A DNA stretch of 64,000 bases from Lytechinus pictus (Eukaryota; Echinodermata; Echinoidea; Temnopleuroida; Toxopneustidae), in the NCBI RefSeq assembly GCF_037042905.1, contig NC_087247.1:60039920-60103919 (forward strand), read 5' to 3'. Positions 12,854 to 24,198 of the stretch are shown one piece after another. The notes beneath the pieces were generated by a model. The model was not told the origin of the DNA. It did no database searches and saw only the letters and a program-made list of their open reading frames with translations. A program made the translations under genes and the position numbers. The first letter of the stretch is position 1; each line of letters starts with the position of its first letter.

Positions 12854-14787
12854 GTGAGAAAAAAGCTAAATCTTTTTGCACGTCAAAACTTAGCCAATGT
12901 AAAAAAAACTCATTTGGATTTTCGTTATGACATCACCCGGACATTCCTAGCTGGATAAACAACTGCCGGTGAAAATTGTGTGAGGTAGAAGACCTTCCAA
13001 TACTTCACTGTTGGATTGTACACTACTGAGTCCGTTTCTAAATGTCTGAGGTGGGTTTATAAATACAAAAGTGTATTTCACGACCTATTAGGAATAATGA
13101 TGCTGTGAGCAATGCTGCCACAATAAAAGCAAGAACTTAGGCACCTTTCCCTTACCATTAGCGTTTAAATATTCCGCTCTACAGATTTGACCTAGATCTT
13201 CAAAATGATTCAGTCGAGTGTCCGAAAAACTAATAGAAGGCGTCAGCCCATCTCAGTGGATTTTGAATTCTTCCAAAGTCCCATAATTTCATACGAATAT
13301 TGCATGAAAAGGTGAGGAAAATCAACATTTTGCTCCCAAATTTCCTCCAGCTCCCTTGAAATCAGCTTATCGGGTCGTTACCCTTTCCATTTCGAAAAAT
13401 GGGAGAAAAGTATTTCGTCCAAAATTTCAATGAAAGGATGTGTTTTCAGGTCGTGTAAATATGACGATAAGACCTAAAAAGGGTGGTTGGCATTGGGGCT
13501 ATTCTTGTTAAAATGTGATTGGCGTGTGTGTCTTGTGGCCTTAGACTTGCTTCTTGTGACACTATTTGCTCTCGTGCCACCATGAACCCAGGAGAGGTTC
13601 TCTTTGACACCCGTCCGGGCTAAGATGGTATTATCGTCCTTTTTCGTCTCAGGGAGGTAGGCCACTTGGGACTAAGGTGGCTGACTCTTTGTGACCCCAT
13701 CATCATATTACTGGCTGTACATTTCGAGTTAATTTCGGAGACAGTCTTTGTTTAGCTCATCATTTGCCTATCGATAGAATGCTAATTGTAAAGATGATAT
13801 AAATCATCATTCTAGTAATTAAGAAAATCTCATAACGGCAGAAAGACAGATGTAGTAAATCATTTGAATACGACTATCGATAATGGAATAATCTTAGAAC
13901 CTAGCTGTTTGTTTCTTTATAATTATTGTGAAACCAAGAAATAGTAAAGTTAAAAGCAGATGCGGGTATAAATGGGTGACTGTTTTTCCTTGGAAGAATC
14001 AATGTGGTATCCTGACCAATATATTATATGATTTTCTTATTCAAAAGTGAGTATGTGTTGTTTTATATGTACCATAAAATATCATTATTTCTACTGCTTA
14101 TTTCTTATTTTCTGTGTCTTAGAATCTGCTGCAGCCAAGAATTCTGGAGGGTGTTTCCCGGGATTTTCTCAAGCATACCTTAAGAATGGACGCATGATAA
14201 GTATGTTGGACATCAGGGTAGGTGATGAGGTAGCCGTAGTCAACAATAACGGAGAATTGGATTATAGTGATGTTATCATGATAGTACATAGAAAACTCAA
14301 CGATAGTACATTATTTTATGTAATAGAGACTGCAGACAAAACAATAGTACAGCTAACGCCACAGCATTTGATTTACGTGTCAGAAACGGAATCAAACTTC
14401 GACCAAAGCAGAGCTGTGTTTGCTAGTGAAGTTCGGACTAATCAATTTGTATATACAACAGCACAGAACCATGACAGGGGGGTAAGGCCGATGAAAGTGG
14501 TCAGTGTAACTACGAGGTTAGGTCGTACGGCGGTGGCTCCAGTGACCAGGCAAGGATCCTTGGTCATAGACGACGTAGCGGTATCATCGTATGCAGTCAT
14601 GCGTGACGAATGGGTCGCACACGCATCATTCGCTCCTATCCGATGGTACACCTACATCAGTCATATGCTTGGTATCACAGATACAGATACAGGACAAGAG
14701 CAACGGGTGCATTGGTACACCCAAGGACTTTACAAACTCGGTAAATACGTCATGAGTGATAGATTATTTCCAGGCTTTGATGTATAG
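12595..14787 (+). CDS. hh: Hedgehog signalling protein, exons 2-3 (5'-partial gene)
   Basis: Hedgehog is a secreted morphogen precursor. Its C-terminal Hog/Hint domain cleaves the chain and attaches cholesterol to the N-terminal signalling half, which then binds Patched. Two exons are seen, joined 12,853/14,123, giving about 307 residues that end at a TAG. Exon 2 holds the second part of the signalling domain, exon 3 the autoprocessing domain. The junction is phase 1 (G|AA = Glu), as in vertebrate hedgehogs. Exon 1 (signal peptide, palmitoylated Cys and first part of the signalling domain) was not found in the 12.6 kb upstream and should lie to the left of the window. A single Hedgehog gene is expected in echinoderms. 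The next gene downstream is NHEJ1, in convergent orientation. Confidence 0.96.
12854..14122 (+). other. Hedgehog intron 2
   Basis: 1,269-bp intron starting GTGAGAAAAA and ending TTCTGTGTCTTAG. I see no repeat with clear ends and no further exon. The ATG at 14,047 that opens the long downstream frame lies inside this intron and is not the start of the protein. Confidence 0.85.
14123..14787 (+). CDS. hh: Hedgehog exon 3, Hog (Hint) autoprocessing domain
   Basis: The exon begins [14 protein letters not shown]; cleavage is expected between Gly and the Cys of GCF. The Hint features are visible in order: [16 protein letters not shown] (region of the Asp needed for cholesterol attack), TPQHLIYV (TxxH catalytic motif), the VSSYAV segment, AHASFAPIR, and the C-terminal [14 protein letters not shown] block typical of the sterol-recognition end. 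Length after the Cys is about 210 residues, close to other hedgehogs. Oddity: the position that is Cys in fly and vertebrate hedgehogs (SCYA) is Ser here (SSYA), and the catalytic Cys is the only cysteine in the domain. The stop codon is TAG at 14,785-14,787. Confidence 0.97.
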
Positions 14788-14815
14788 GTTGACCCCCTTT
14801 CTCAACAGTTGGGAC

Positions 14816-14821
14816 AATAAA
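14816..14821 (+). terminator. candidate polyadenylation signal of hedgehog
   Basis: AATAAA 28 bp after the stop codon. It would give a very short 3'UTR; further AATAAA matches occur downstream (for example near 15,335), so the one used cannot be decided from sequence. Confidence 0.3.
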
Positions 14822-17200
14822 AACCACTTCACATCACTTGACCAACTGGCTGGAACTTAGAGTGAGAGCGGGTGCAAACAAATGATTTGTTTTATTTTGT
14901 GACTCATTGTTGTATGTTTGCTGTTGACGGGAATTATGGGGTAAGAATAAGGTATTCATAAATGTTGGCATTAGCCACTGTTTAGATAGGCCAATATATC
15001 GGAAATAAGATAATGTTATAGGAAGACTGAATATATACATCCAATATGCAAGTATACAATGTAGATCTCTATCCATTGTAAGAGCGTCGCAAAATAACCA
15101 ATCGAAAAGCAATATTATATGCTTACGGTCATCAAAAAAGGGAAAGGGATAACATAAGTCATGTGTTTTAGGTAAAGATCACATGTTCTTAACACCATCT
15201 CATCTTATCTATTACCTTACCACAAACAATTCAATGGTTATTTTCTTTGAGTGTTTCGTCCAAATAACACGTTAAGGATTTCATATCTTAACAAATATTT
15301 AAAGTGTATTTAGAATGCCAAAGTTATCGTTGAAGAATAAAAGTTTTAAATATTTATCTTTGTACATACATTGTTGTTGATGCTGCATTAAATGCAGTGA
15401 CGTTTATTATAAGGAATGATCGTTGCAGTCATGAGGGTGATGAAACTTGCATATTCTTCCTCTACAGTAATTACATCATCTCTTATAGAGTATCAAACTG
15501 TGAATAATGAACCAACTCGTCATACTGTGAATATTGTTTGGTTTATTATGGCGGTCAAACGAACACGCGAGAACTCTCTATATTTTGTGTAATGCCATAT
15601 GTCATATTACTTGCTTTCAGTATAGTCCATGTATTTATTCCGCTTTACCCCTGTACAAAGTGTTCCACAATGCTATTTCATCGTTTTCTAAGTAATTCAA
15701 TGTATTTAATAATATTGTATAGAATTTGATATCAACTTCTAATGTCAGATGTTATATTTCTGCGATTATGTAGGCCTATAGAGGAATTTTCTTTTCATAA
15801 TTATGATAGATATATGTGAAACTGCTAATTTATACATGTTATTGACGAAATGTAAGATGTTTTTGGCAATTTACAAAGAAAAGTTGTCTCCTTTTTATAT
15901 GTATAGATCTACCTGTTTAAGTCAAATTTTCATATGTTAAAAAAATCTTTCATGTTGTATATTCAGTTCCTTAATACTGCAAGTCTATGCATTACCCTCC
16001 TCTGCTTTAAATGTAGATATCAGAAGTTATGTTTATATGTGTTCTGGACATAGAAGAAGAAGAATATAGTAATCATAATAATGAATGTCACAAAAAGCTA
16101 GTTTAAGTATAGAAGCTTTCTGTGACAAGGCATTCATCTCACTAAATTACTACAACCAAATAAATTACGATTAATTGAAACATGAAGGAATAGATACATA
16201 TAGTTAATTTTCATGGGGTATCAAATCTGTCCGAGAATAATATATATTATCATCAAGTTTTGTATTCTCCCTGCCTCTCAGATGAAAAAATTTGCCTTCC
16301 TTACACAATAGCGTTTCTTTTGATTAAAATTCAAAATTGTCACCGGGGGAAAAAATAGTCACCGTGCAAGTAAATCCAATAGCATTTTTATTAGTTTTCC
16401 TCATGTGGATCAATAGACATTTAATTAAAAAGGATACCTGATGACACTCACATTTCACGGGCAATTAACAATAATTACATTCTAGTAATTTTTAACCTAG
16501 TGGTATATTGGTCAGTCAATTAAAATCTGTATTCCACTGAGATACAGACGTAAACATGCAATATTCACTGAAAATATCAGAGAAGCATATACCTATATGA
16601 CTATGACTTGGGTCATTTGTTGTTCATTAGCTGTGACCAGGTCAATTCACTTAATATAAAGGTAATATACAAAAATAAAATCCTTCATATACCTAGATAT
16701 TAATCTCAATGATCCGGTTATCAACCTTTCTGAAATATCTATGATTATTATCCTGAGATTCCTATATCTAAGAAAGGCGACCAACCCGCGTAAAAAATCA
16801 AATTTAGGCAACAGCTCAACAAATATACCTATATCATAACTTGATCAGAATAACATCATAGTAACATTAACAAAAAAATAATGATAATGCGTTTATTTTT
16901 CATTCGCCCGCACCAATTAAATATCATAAACTATATATGTATATAAGAGAAATCATACATGCACAACAGCTTTGGCAACTCTATTCTATACAATCAAGAA
17001 AGAATAACAAACAGTCCTTTTCAGGACTACATACATGGTGTTTACCGTAAAAACTTTCATTATTTATTTTATGTTGTGAAAGGAAAAAATATAGAGAACA
17101 ATAACAAATCAAAGTTCCCCAGAGCTACCCTTCCCAAATGTGAACAAGAATTATCATTCTAAAATGCAAATAATTTGAGGACTTGGATACTGCTTCCAAA
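14822..17200. other. intergenic, no gene seen
   Basis: AT-rich DNA downstream of hedgehog, probably including its 3'UTR. I see no exon, tandem array or element with clear ends. Confidence 0.5.
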
Positions 17201-17206
17201 TACCCC

Positions 17207-17310
17207 AACCGTATTTAATTGAAAATTAAATACGGTGTGTGTGTGTGGGGGGGGGGGTGAGTGTGTGTATGTGTGTGGGTGATTGTGTTGATGTGCCTGT
17301 GTGAAGGTAT
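17207..17310. repeat. short palindrome plus GT microsatellite
   Basis: CGTATTTAATT and its complement AATTAAATACG form a perfect hairpin immediately followed by an interrupted (GT)n/(G)n tract. Confidence 0.8.
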
Positions 17311-17689
17311 GTGTTTGTGAAATTTTTGGACGTGTATATGATTAATCAGATGTGCTTGAGTCTAGGAGTTTACTTAAAAACTATGTAAAGAATCATTGAA
17401 AATAGATTTATTTAATGATATTATTCAAATGAAAATAAGTCAGTCAAAATACCACGTATATGCACTCTTTTATTGAAGACATAAACGTTATTAGCTTATC
17501 TGTAACTTTGCAAGATGTTTACGGTTTGGTACCATGTATTAGATTCAAATGCACTCTGTAAGCCTACACATAATTCAATTCAATTCCATTTATTTTTGTC
17601 AGTATAAAAACAATGAAATAAATAGTAAAAACGTGACATGAATCAAACATAGACATAAATAAAGTATCATACTGAAAGGGTAGCAGCCG

Positions 17690-18380
17690 AAAAGAAATTA
17701 ATTTTAACGGTCAAAATATTGTAATAGACCATATACTGTACACAGTAAAATTCGCATACATTCGTAATTCCGAAGCTTCGTTATTCCGAAGGTTCGTATT
17801 TCCGAAGGTTTGTAATTCCGAAGGTTCGTTAATCCGAAAAAGAAATAAGGTTCGTTGTTCCGAAGGTTCGTTAGTCCGAAACTAAATGATTAACTAACCT
17901 TATTTCGTTTTCGGACCAACGAACCTTCGGAACAACGAACCTTATTTCGTTTTCGGATTAACGAACCTTCGGAACATCGAACCTTATTTCGTTTTCGGAT
18001 TATCGAACCTTCGAAATAACGAACCTTCGGAATAACGCCACAAATGATCGGATTAACGAACCCTTTTACGTTTTCGGATTAACGAACATCGAGGTATAGG
18101 CAATTTGCGTGTTTCGGAATTACGAACCTTCGGAATAAAGAACCTTCGGAATTACGAATCTTCGGAAATACGAAGTGTAACCGTAAAATTTATGGTGGAA
18201 ACTAAAGTCGCATAGCGAGTAGCCAGGGATTTATCGCTAAATATCACGGTTAATTCCTGTCAATTTAAGGTTACGGAATACTTCAACATATTGAGGCTTT
18301 TACAGTATATTCCCCCTTTGAATTGGGTCTTTCGTAAATTTTGAATTATTTTTCACCGTTAAATTGGACAAGAAATAAAC
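17690..18380. repeat. dispersed repeat, copy 1 (filled site)
   Basis: Homologous to 18,950-19,095: both carry TACTGTA(A/C)ACAGTAAAATT, then GTGGAAACT, GCGAG and GGGATTTATCG. This copy is split by the 430-bp hairpin element at 17,753-18,182. CTTTCGTAAATT at about 18,330 is the inverse of ATTTACGAAAGACCC near 18,960, so the two copies lie in a larger inverted arrangement. Confidence 0.75.
17745..18190. mobile_element. 430-bp hairpin element made of TTCCGAAGGTTCGT units, 8-bp TSD
   Basis: GTAAAATT occurs at 17,745-17,752 and again at 18,183-18,190, once each side of a 430-bp insert. The left part is a run of TTCCGAAGGTTCGT-like units; the right part is the same unit in reverse complement, with the turn near 17,885-17,900. 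The related repeat copy at about 19,015 has a single GTAAAATT and no insert, i.e. an empty site. An 8-bp duplication fits hAT-type insertion; no transposase is encoded. Confidence 0.85.
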
Positions 18381-18949
18381 GCGGTTTCCCCGTAAGAATG
18401 TGGGCTTTTTACACTGTATGTTGACATGGCCCTCCAGCATTTGAACAGGAATGGTACTGATAAATGCTTTAAAAATATTGAAGGGAATTTATATCGTGTA
18501 GTTGCTTTGGTTTAAAACATTACATAATGTAAACAGCCAAAGTAAGAATCAAGACAGTAATCAAAGTCAAACTGATGATGATAAGATCTATATAGACCAT
18601 AAAATTTATAAAACTGGATTAAAACTTGTTTAAAGAATATTTTCGTTAAGTGTTAATAATCATATATGCTTGTAATGCAACACGCGGTCGTCACATAAAC
18701 AATAATAGGAAGATGTCTTTATATTCATAGTACTGATAATATATTTTCGCTTTCATACTTTGTCAAGGTGTGAATATAGTAAAAGCAAAATAATACAAGT
18801 CAATTTTAAAAAGGAAGAGACAGTTTTGAAATTATCACTTTAACGTTATAACCAGACTTGCAGAATACACAGTTAAAAATACCGTATATTTCACTGAGAA
18901 ATTATACAGTGAAACTAGTCCCCCCCCCCCCCCAATTTTATGGTGAAAT

Positions 18950-19095
18950 AACATGGAATTTACGAAAGACCCAATTTATCGGTCAAATACTGTGATAGCC
19001 CACGTACTGTAAACAGTAAAATTTGCAGTGGAAACTCGCGCAGCAATTAGCGAGGGATTTATCGTTAAAAATTACGGTAAATTCGAAATGAACAA
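18950..19095. repeat. dispersed repeat, copy 2 (empty site)
   Basis: Uninterrupted relative of the repeat at 17,690-18,380; it shows what the target looked like before the hairpin element inserted. Confidence 0.75.
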
Positions 19096-19115
19096 CTATA
19101 TTCGATATTTAAACA

Positions 19116-19390
19116 TTTGTGACCAGGGAGGATCCAATATTTTCCAATGGGGGGGGGGTGGGGGCACATTTTCCCTAGGAAATATTTGACAAGTAAAACA
19201 AAAGAAAAGGTTTTTAACCAAAACTTAAGGACATTTCGTCGACGAAAAGGTTTGACAAGCAAAAAAAAAAGTCTTTCCACTTTCAAGGGGGGGGCACACT
19301 TCTGTTTTAACGGCATTTTTACATTACACATTTTAATTGTGCCCCTCAAGGGGGCGGCTTTGTCCCCCTGGATCCGCCAGTGTTTGTGAC
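19116..19390. mobile_element. hAT MITE with 8-bp TSD
   Basis: TTTGTGAC flanks 19,124-19,382 on both sides. The element starts CAGGGAGGATCCA and ends TGGATCCGCCAGTG, the CAG..GGATCC terminus common to hAT MITEs. It is 259 bp, with G- and C-runs near the ends and no coding potential. Confidence 0.88.
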
Positions 19391-20286
19391 TGAAAATTGT
19401 AAGGTGGTTTTACTCTCCACAACAGCTTCACTAGTGACACTATCAAATCACTGTTATCTTGATTATAACATATTCCATGATTACCTTTTCTCATGGTTCT
19501 TTATCAAGTATGACAATCTACATAACTCTATGCCACAAATGAAAAAAACACCAACAAACTAAATGTAGGGTCGATCAGATTAACTAGCAAATATTAATGA
19601 GTCAACCTTGATTCTATCGTGCATATCATTAGTAACTTAGCAAATAATGAAGTGAAGATATAATTTTGTAATAATAGAGAATAGTTTTATTATGTGCATA
19701 ATTGTGGGCAAAGGAATTAAAGTCCCCGACAATGTTGTTCAACTCGGTTACAGAGAATCGCCTCATGCGATAAAGTCACACTTTTTCCAAGATTTGAAAA
19801 ACTTATTCATGGTGACATATTGATTACTGTAGACCACTGATCTTGGTCTACTTTATTAAAGTATCTCATATGGATATTTGATATTTATTGCACGTACAAG
19901 CGTTCAAAGGAAAACACTGCTTAAACACTGTAAAATGCTTTGAATCTTCTTATACATTGCAATAAAAATAATTCATGAAATAATAAAAAACCGTGTGTAT
20001 ACTTTTTCTATTCCTTTCGTTGATATCTAGTCATATTGATGCAATCATTGCATTGTGGTTTGATATATTCCATTCACAATACATTATACATATAACAAAT
20101 ATTTGAGATAAAATAAAGCACATATGTATTGATATTCTCACAGCACTGAGTTGAAACGTTAACAATGTGAACTTTCATGGTGTTCTTGTTTCCTCACTAA
20201 ATTTAATCTATTTATTAGTGAATATAAAATCAATGTCAATTAATTATTTGGTTAAAGGAAGATGAAAAACTTGCATTTCATAAACC
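19391..20286. other. intergenic, nothing recognised
   Basis: AT-rich sequence without repeat ends or coding signal that I can support. Confidence 0.5.
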
Positions 20287-20496
20287 TACACACTTAAAAT
20301 GTTGGGCAACATACTGTCCACTGTGTTGGGTAATATATGTTGGTTGGGCAATTATCAAATTGAGCAAATTTATTACCCAATTATTAGTTTTTATTACCCA
20401 ATTTGGACAGATTTTAACCAGTAGTTGTGTGGACAGTATGTTGCCCAGGGTTGGGTAATAGTTGGGCAAATTTTGCCCAACTATTTTAACAGTGTA
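20287..20496. mobile_element. TA-flanked MITE (family B)
   Basis: TA, then CACACTTAAAATGTTGGGCA; the right end is TATTTTAACAGTG then TA. Internal GTTGGGCAA/TTGCCCAAC and CATACTGTCCAC/GTGGACAGTATG inverted pairs make the 206-bp element fold back. A partial second copy lies at 57,480-57,625. Confidence 0.85.
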
Positions 20497-22203
20497 GATC
20501 AAAATTGTTGTCGGCCTTAAAACCCGTGATAAATTATTAGAATACCACCCAACACAATATACCTGAAATAAATTTTGTACAGAGAAACAAAATGTCCATT
20601 AATGTTACGAGGTCTCGACAAGTAGTCATGCAAAAATAATGTAATGCATTATATGGAAAGAATAATGTGAACGGTTCAGGTCTGTTATAATCATTAGATG
20701 CTACTCGATCACCTACAATTTTAATTGGGGTTACCCCTAGTTAAAATGACGTAACACTTATAAATTCTAGGTTCTATATACATTCGTGATTACGCGTGGG
20801 CAGAATATATCCCATCAATATAAATCAAATGACTTTTCTGGACCTATATCAATATTTGAAAAAGCTTTATTTAAACTAAACCGGAACAACACTTGACAAC
20901 TTTTAAAAACAGGTTTAAAGTAGTCTAATTGATTTAAACGTCATCTAATCAGGTATCCGAAATAATACGCATTGTAATGGACATGACATTGTATTGTGAG
21001 ATGAGGTAATGGATAATGCAAGTATTCCCATTAAATATCATATGAAGATCATATAACACCGATGCATAAGACGAGATACTTGTTATTGATATTGATTCAT
21101 ATATGTTATGCATGTTACATCCCATGGTCAACGTACGTGCTTTGAATATTGCTCTCACCAACTCAAATACACTGAACTGAATACAAAGATGATAAAAAAG
21201 CGGTCTCATCATAGTATGTGAACAACATTCTTCAATGACAAAGGAAAGGCAACCATATCAAGAAATCAAAACAAGTAAACACTGCGGATATTTTGTTGAA
21301 TTTCGGCTTCTCTTTTAATGGGTGGGGTTCATTGTTTGAGTATTTACCGTTACACTTTGCACACCACCAGTATACAAATTTATTGGAGATGGAGTAAAGG
21401 ATGCGGAATTGCGGCAGTGTCAACACATTGTAGACCTACAATTTAGTGGCAAGATGTGCCAAGTGCTTTATAATTGACATCCTGTTATCGCTATTCGTCC
21501 CCTACCTTTTTACATTTCTTCTTTTCTTCCTCTTAGATCATGAACTTTCTTCGTCTTCATCATCTCCTCTTCGTTCTTCTTCTAATTCTTCCCCCTCCTT
21601 CTACCTCTTCTTTTTCCCCTTCTTCATCTTCATCAAAATTTAAGAAAATAAAAGGAATAAAAATTTATATAGTTCATACCCTATCTATATATTTTCTATC
21701 AATATTAACTTCCTTTTGTCCTGAACGTTTTAAACATTTCTTGCAATGTGTAGGCGCACTGAGAGAAAACAATATCATGGTGATAAGAGACCAGTGAAGA
21801 CCGGACGTAGCTCCCGTTAACAAGGTTAATCTGGCGGTCTCCTGCATTCCTTTAAATCACCATTCTGTTTAATGAATATCACAATTTGTTGATCTCTATT
21901 TTCATTTCTTATATAACTACTATTGCATTATTGATTTGTTATGTATTACATTAGTATATATCATCTTATAAACTCATTTCCGATGTGAATGCATAAATGA
22001 ATAAATTCAATCAATAAAACCTGAAAAAACAAAACAAATAACATTGATGATTTGAGAGAGGAATAATTTAGGGTTTTTGACGGGAGGGGGGGGGGGCGAC
22101 CTAGATATGAGGGGGTATTAAAGAGTTAAATGACCCATGCCTTTTGTTTTATTAGCTTAGTTCTTTCCCCTTTCTTCGGTTTCTCCATTTTCCGTTTCCC
22201 CTC
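20497..22203. other. intergenic, nothing recognised
   Basis: No exon or element with clear ends. 21,480-21,640 is pyrimidine-rich (TTC/CTT), which explains its Ser/Leu-rich frames. Confidence 0.5.
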
Positions 22204-22629
22204 TTAAGCCCCCATCACACTTATTCGGAATCAGCAGGAATCAAGCAGAAGCTGGAAAGAAAAAAATATTCAAAAAATCTAGAAATTTTCGGGAGGAACT
22301 TATGAATTCACCAAACTGGAGTTGAAATTCAGTAAATTGACCAGGTGTATCATCATACACTTGTCAAAATGAACCGCAATTGAGTCAGATTGATAATTCG
22401 TGCTACGTTCTTGGACATTCTAGGGGCATTCTAAATATCCTGACTGCATTCGAAATATTTTTGTCATTTCTTTTGGCCGTCCCGAAGGTTTTGGTCATGT
22501 TCAAAACATTCGAGGGATATTTTCGAACGGTGTTCGAAGTAGATTTAAATGACCAACTGGTGGTCAAACAATAGTCCTTTCATTCAGGCCAATTCTGCTT
22601 GATTCGGAATAAGTGTGATGGGGGCTTTA
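22204..22629. mobile_element. Harbinger-like MITE, TTA target duplication
   Basis: TTA flanks 22,207-22,626. Termini are AGCCCCCATCACACTTATTC and its complement, about 26 bp of near-perfect inverted repeat with GGAATC next. A 3-bp TTA duplication suggests PIF/Harbinger. The 420-bp interior has no transposase. Confidence 0.87.
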
Positions 22630-23929
22630 TGGGTTGAAAATTTTGTTATAAATGTTCACATAAAGCTGTGTGCATTTGCCATGCCGATCATGCCTATGCA
22701 GTGAGGATAAAATCTACAGAGGCATGCCTTTTGTTTCATGAAAAGAACACAAAATAAATATTTGCACGGAATCTTTGTAGATTATGTCGTACACTCACAA
22801 TGGGACTTGGTTCAACATACTATACATCGTATTCTTAGCTACCCACATGTTAGCAATGAAGCTATACTAATGAATACCACGTTACCGTACAGATTTCATA
22901 ACAAAACAACAAGCATATCATCATCTGTGGGTGAATGCTGACTGATAAACCAAACAATTTATTGTCTGATACACTTCAAACTCGTCGACACGCCTTATAA
23001 AAAAGGCTTTAAAATCATTAAGCATTGAAAAAAGGAAAAAGAAAGTTACGTCACTTGTTCATCAATTGTGTATGTCGGTTGTTCTTCATGATATCCTAAT
23101 TTGAACATATGAGGAGTCTCCTTTTAATCTTATACTCAGATTTTTAAATGTTGAGATACAAACTCACAATTCATTTCCAACTGGACCTCCGTGCACTTTT
23201 TTTAACAGGTTGTGCTGTACATACAATAGTGTCAAGTCATGGATTTCTCTGTTCTGGCAAAAATATGTAGAGACTTTTTGGTGAATAAGTGATAAATATA
23301 GAGTATTTCGTCAATGGTGGCGCCATTAATGTCAGGGAAACGGAGTTCAGGGCTGTGAAAAAAAAGGAGAACTACCGTGGCGCCTCGTGGCGTTATTCTT
23401 TCATGTTTCTTTCCTGCATTCAATACACTTAGTTTCAATCATATTTTTTTTTGTTTCAAATCAATCAAATAATTTTTATATAACTGGAGGAGCAACCATC
23501 GTTTATATTGAGAATTGAATGAAGATTGAAGCACCTCATAACCACTTTACCTAGAACCCCGGACAGGATATTAATCATTTATATTTTGTCATAGAACACT
23601 TCATCCACCTCTTCCTCTCTCAATCATTATCGACGTGCATGCACATATAATGCAAATTTTAACAATTCATTAATATATTTTAAACCAAGTTTTAATCTTA
23701 AAAATGTTTGATATTTCATATATTCCTTTCCCATATACTCAGTGAGGGGCAGAAACAGTCTATCACTAGTAAACCCTTTCAAATCACAAGATAGTAATAA
23801 CTGATAACGTACAAGATAAATCACCTTGTCTTAATGACCACTATTATGAAGACAATTAGTCATGAACATGGAAGCTCCTATCCAAAATGTTTGCTATTTA
23901 TACAAAAGAAAGGGGTCACTATTCATAAA
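22630..23929. other. intergenic, nothing recognised
   Basis: No supported gene or repeat ends. Confidence 0.5.
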
Positions 23930-24198
23930 GTTATAAGGACTAGTGTAGTAGGTTTCACGGTACACCATGTATCTTTCTTGGGCATATGTTGGTCCTGAAA
24001 AGGACCACCCAATCTCGACGTTTCGACAAGTGTGTTCTTGTCGTCCTCAGGACAAGAACACACTTGTCGAAACGTCGAGATTGGGTGGTCCTTTTCAGGA
24101 CCAACATATGCCCAAGAAAGATACATGGTGTACCGTGAAACCTACTACACTATTCTTCTTCGCCATGGAAACCTTCAGAAATTATGTTATAAGGACTA
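23930..24198. mobile_element. near-perfect palindrome, Penelope-like terminal repeat, 13-bp TSD
   Basis: The arm from 23,941 (TAGTGTAGTAGGTTTCACGG) returns in reverse complement and ends at 24,152; the centre near 24,046 is only a few bases. GTTATAAGGACTA stands at 23,930-23,942 and 24,186-24,198, a 13-bp duplication around the insertion. The arm contains GACAAG-loop-CTTGTC followed by GAAACGTC, a hammerhead stem II plus GAAA motif typical of Penelope-like element repeats. Mirror-image peptides on both strands come from the palindrome and are not genes. Confidence 0.75.

Noticed and set aside
14047..14122. Use of the ATG at 14,047 as an alternative hedgehog start
   Set aside because: The TTCTGTGTCTTAG acceptor and the phase-1 match to exon 2 place the exon start at 14,123; the upstream hydrophobic stretch is intron.
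19065..19389. 80- and 94-residue frames on both strands
   Set aside because: Lie inside the 259-bp hAT MITE with homopolymer G runs; no protein similarity recognised.
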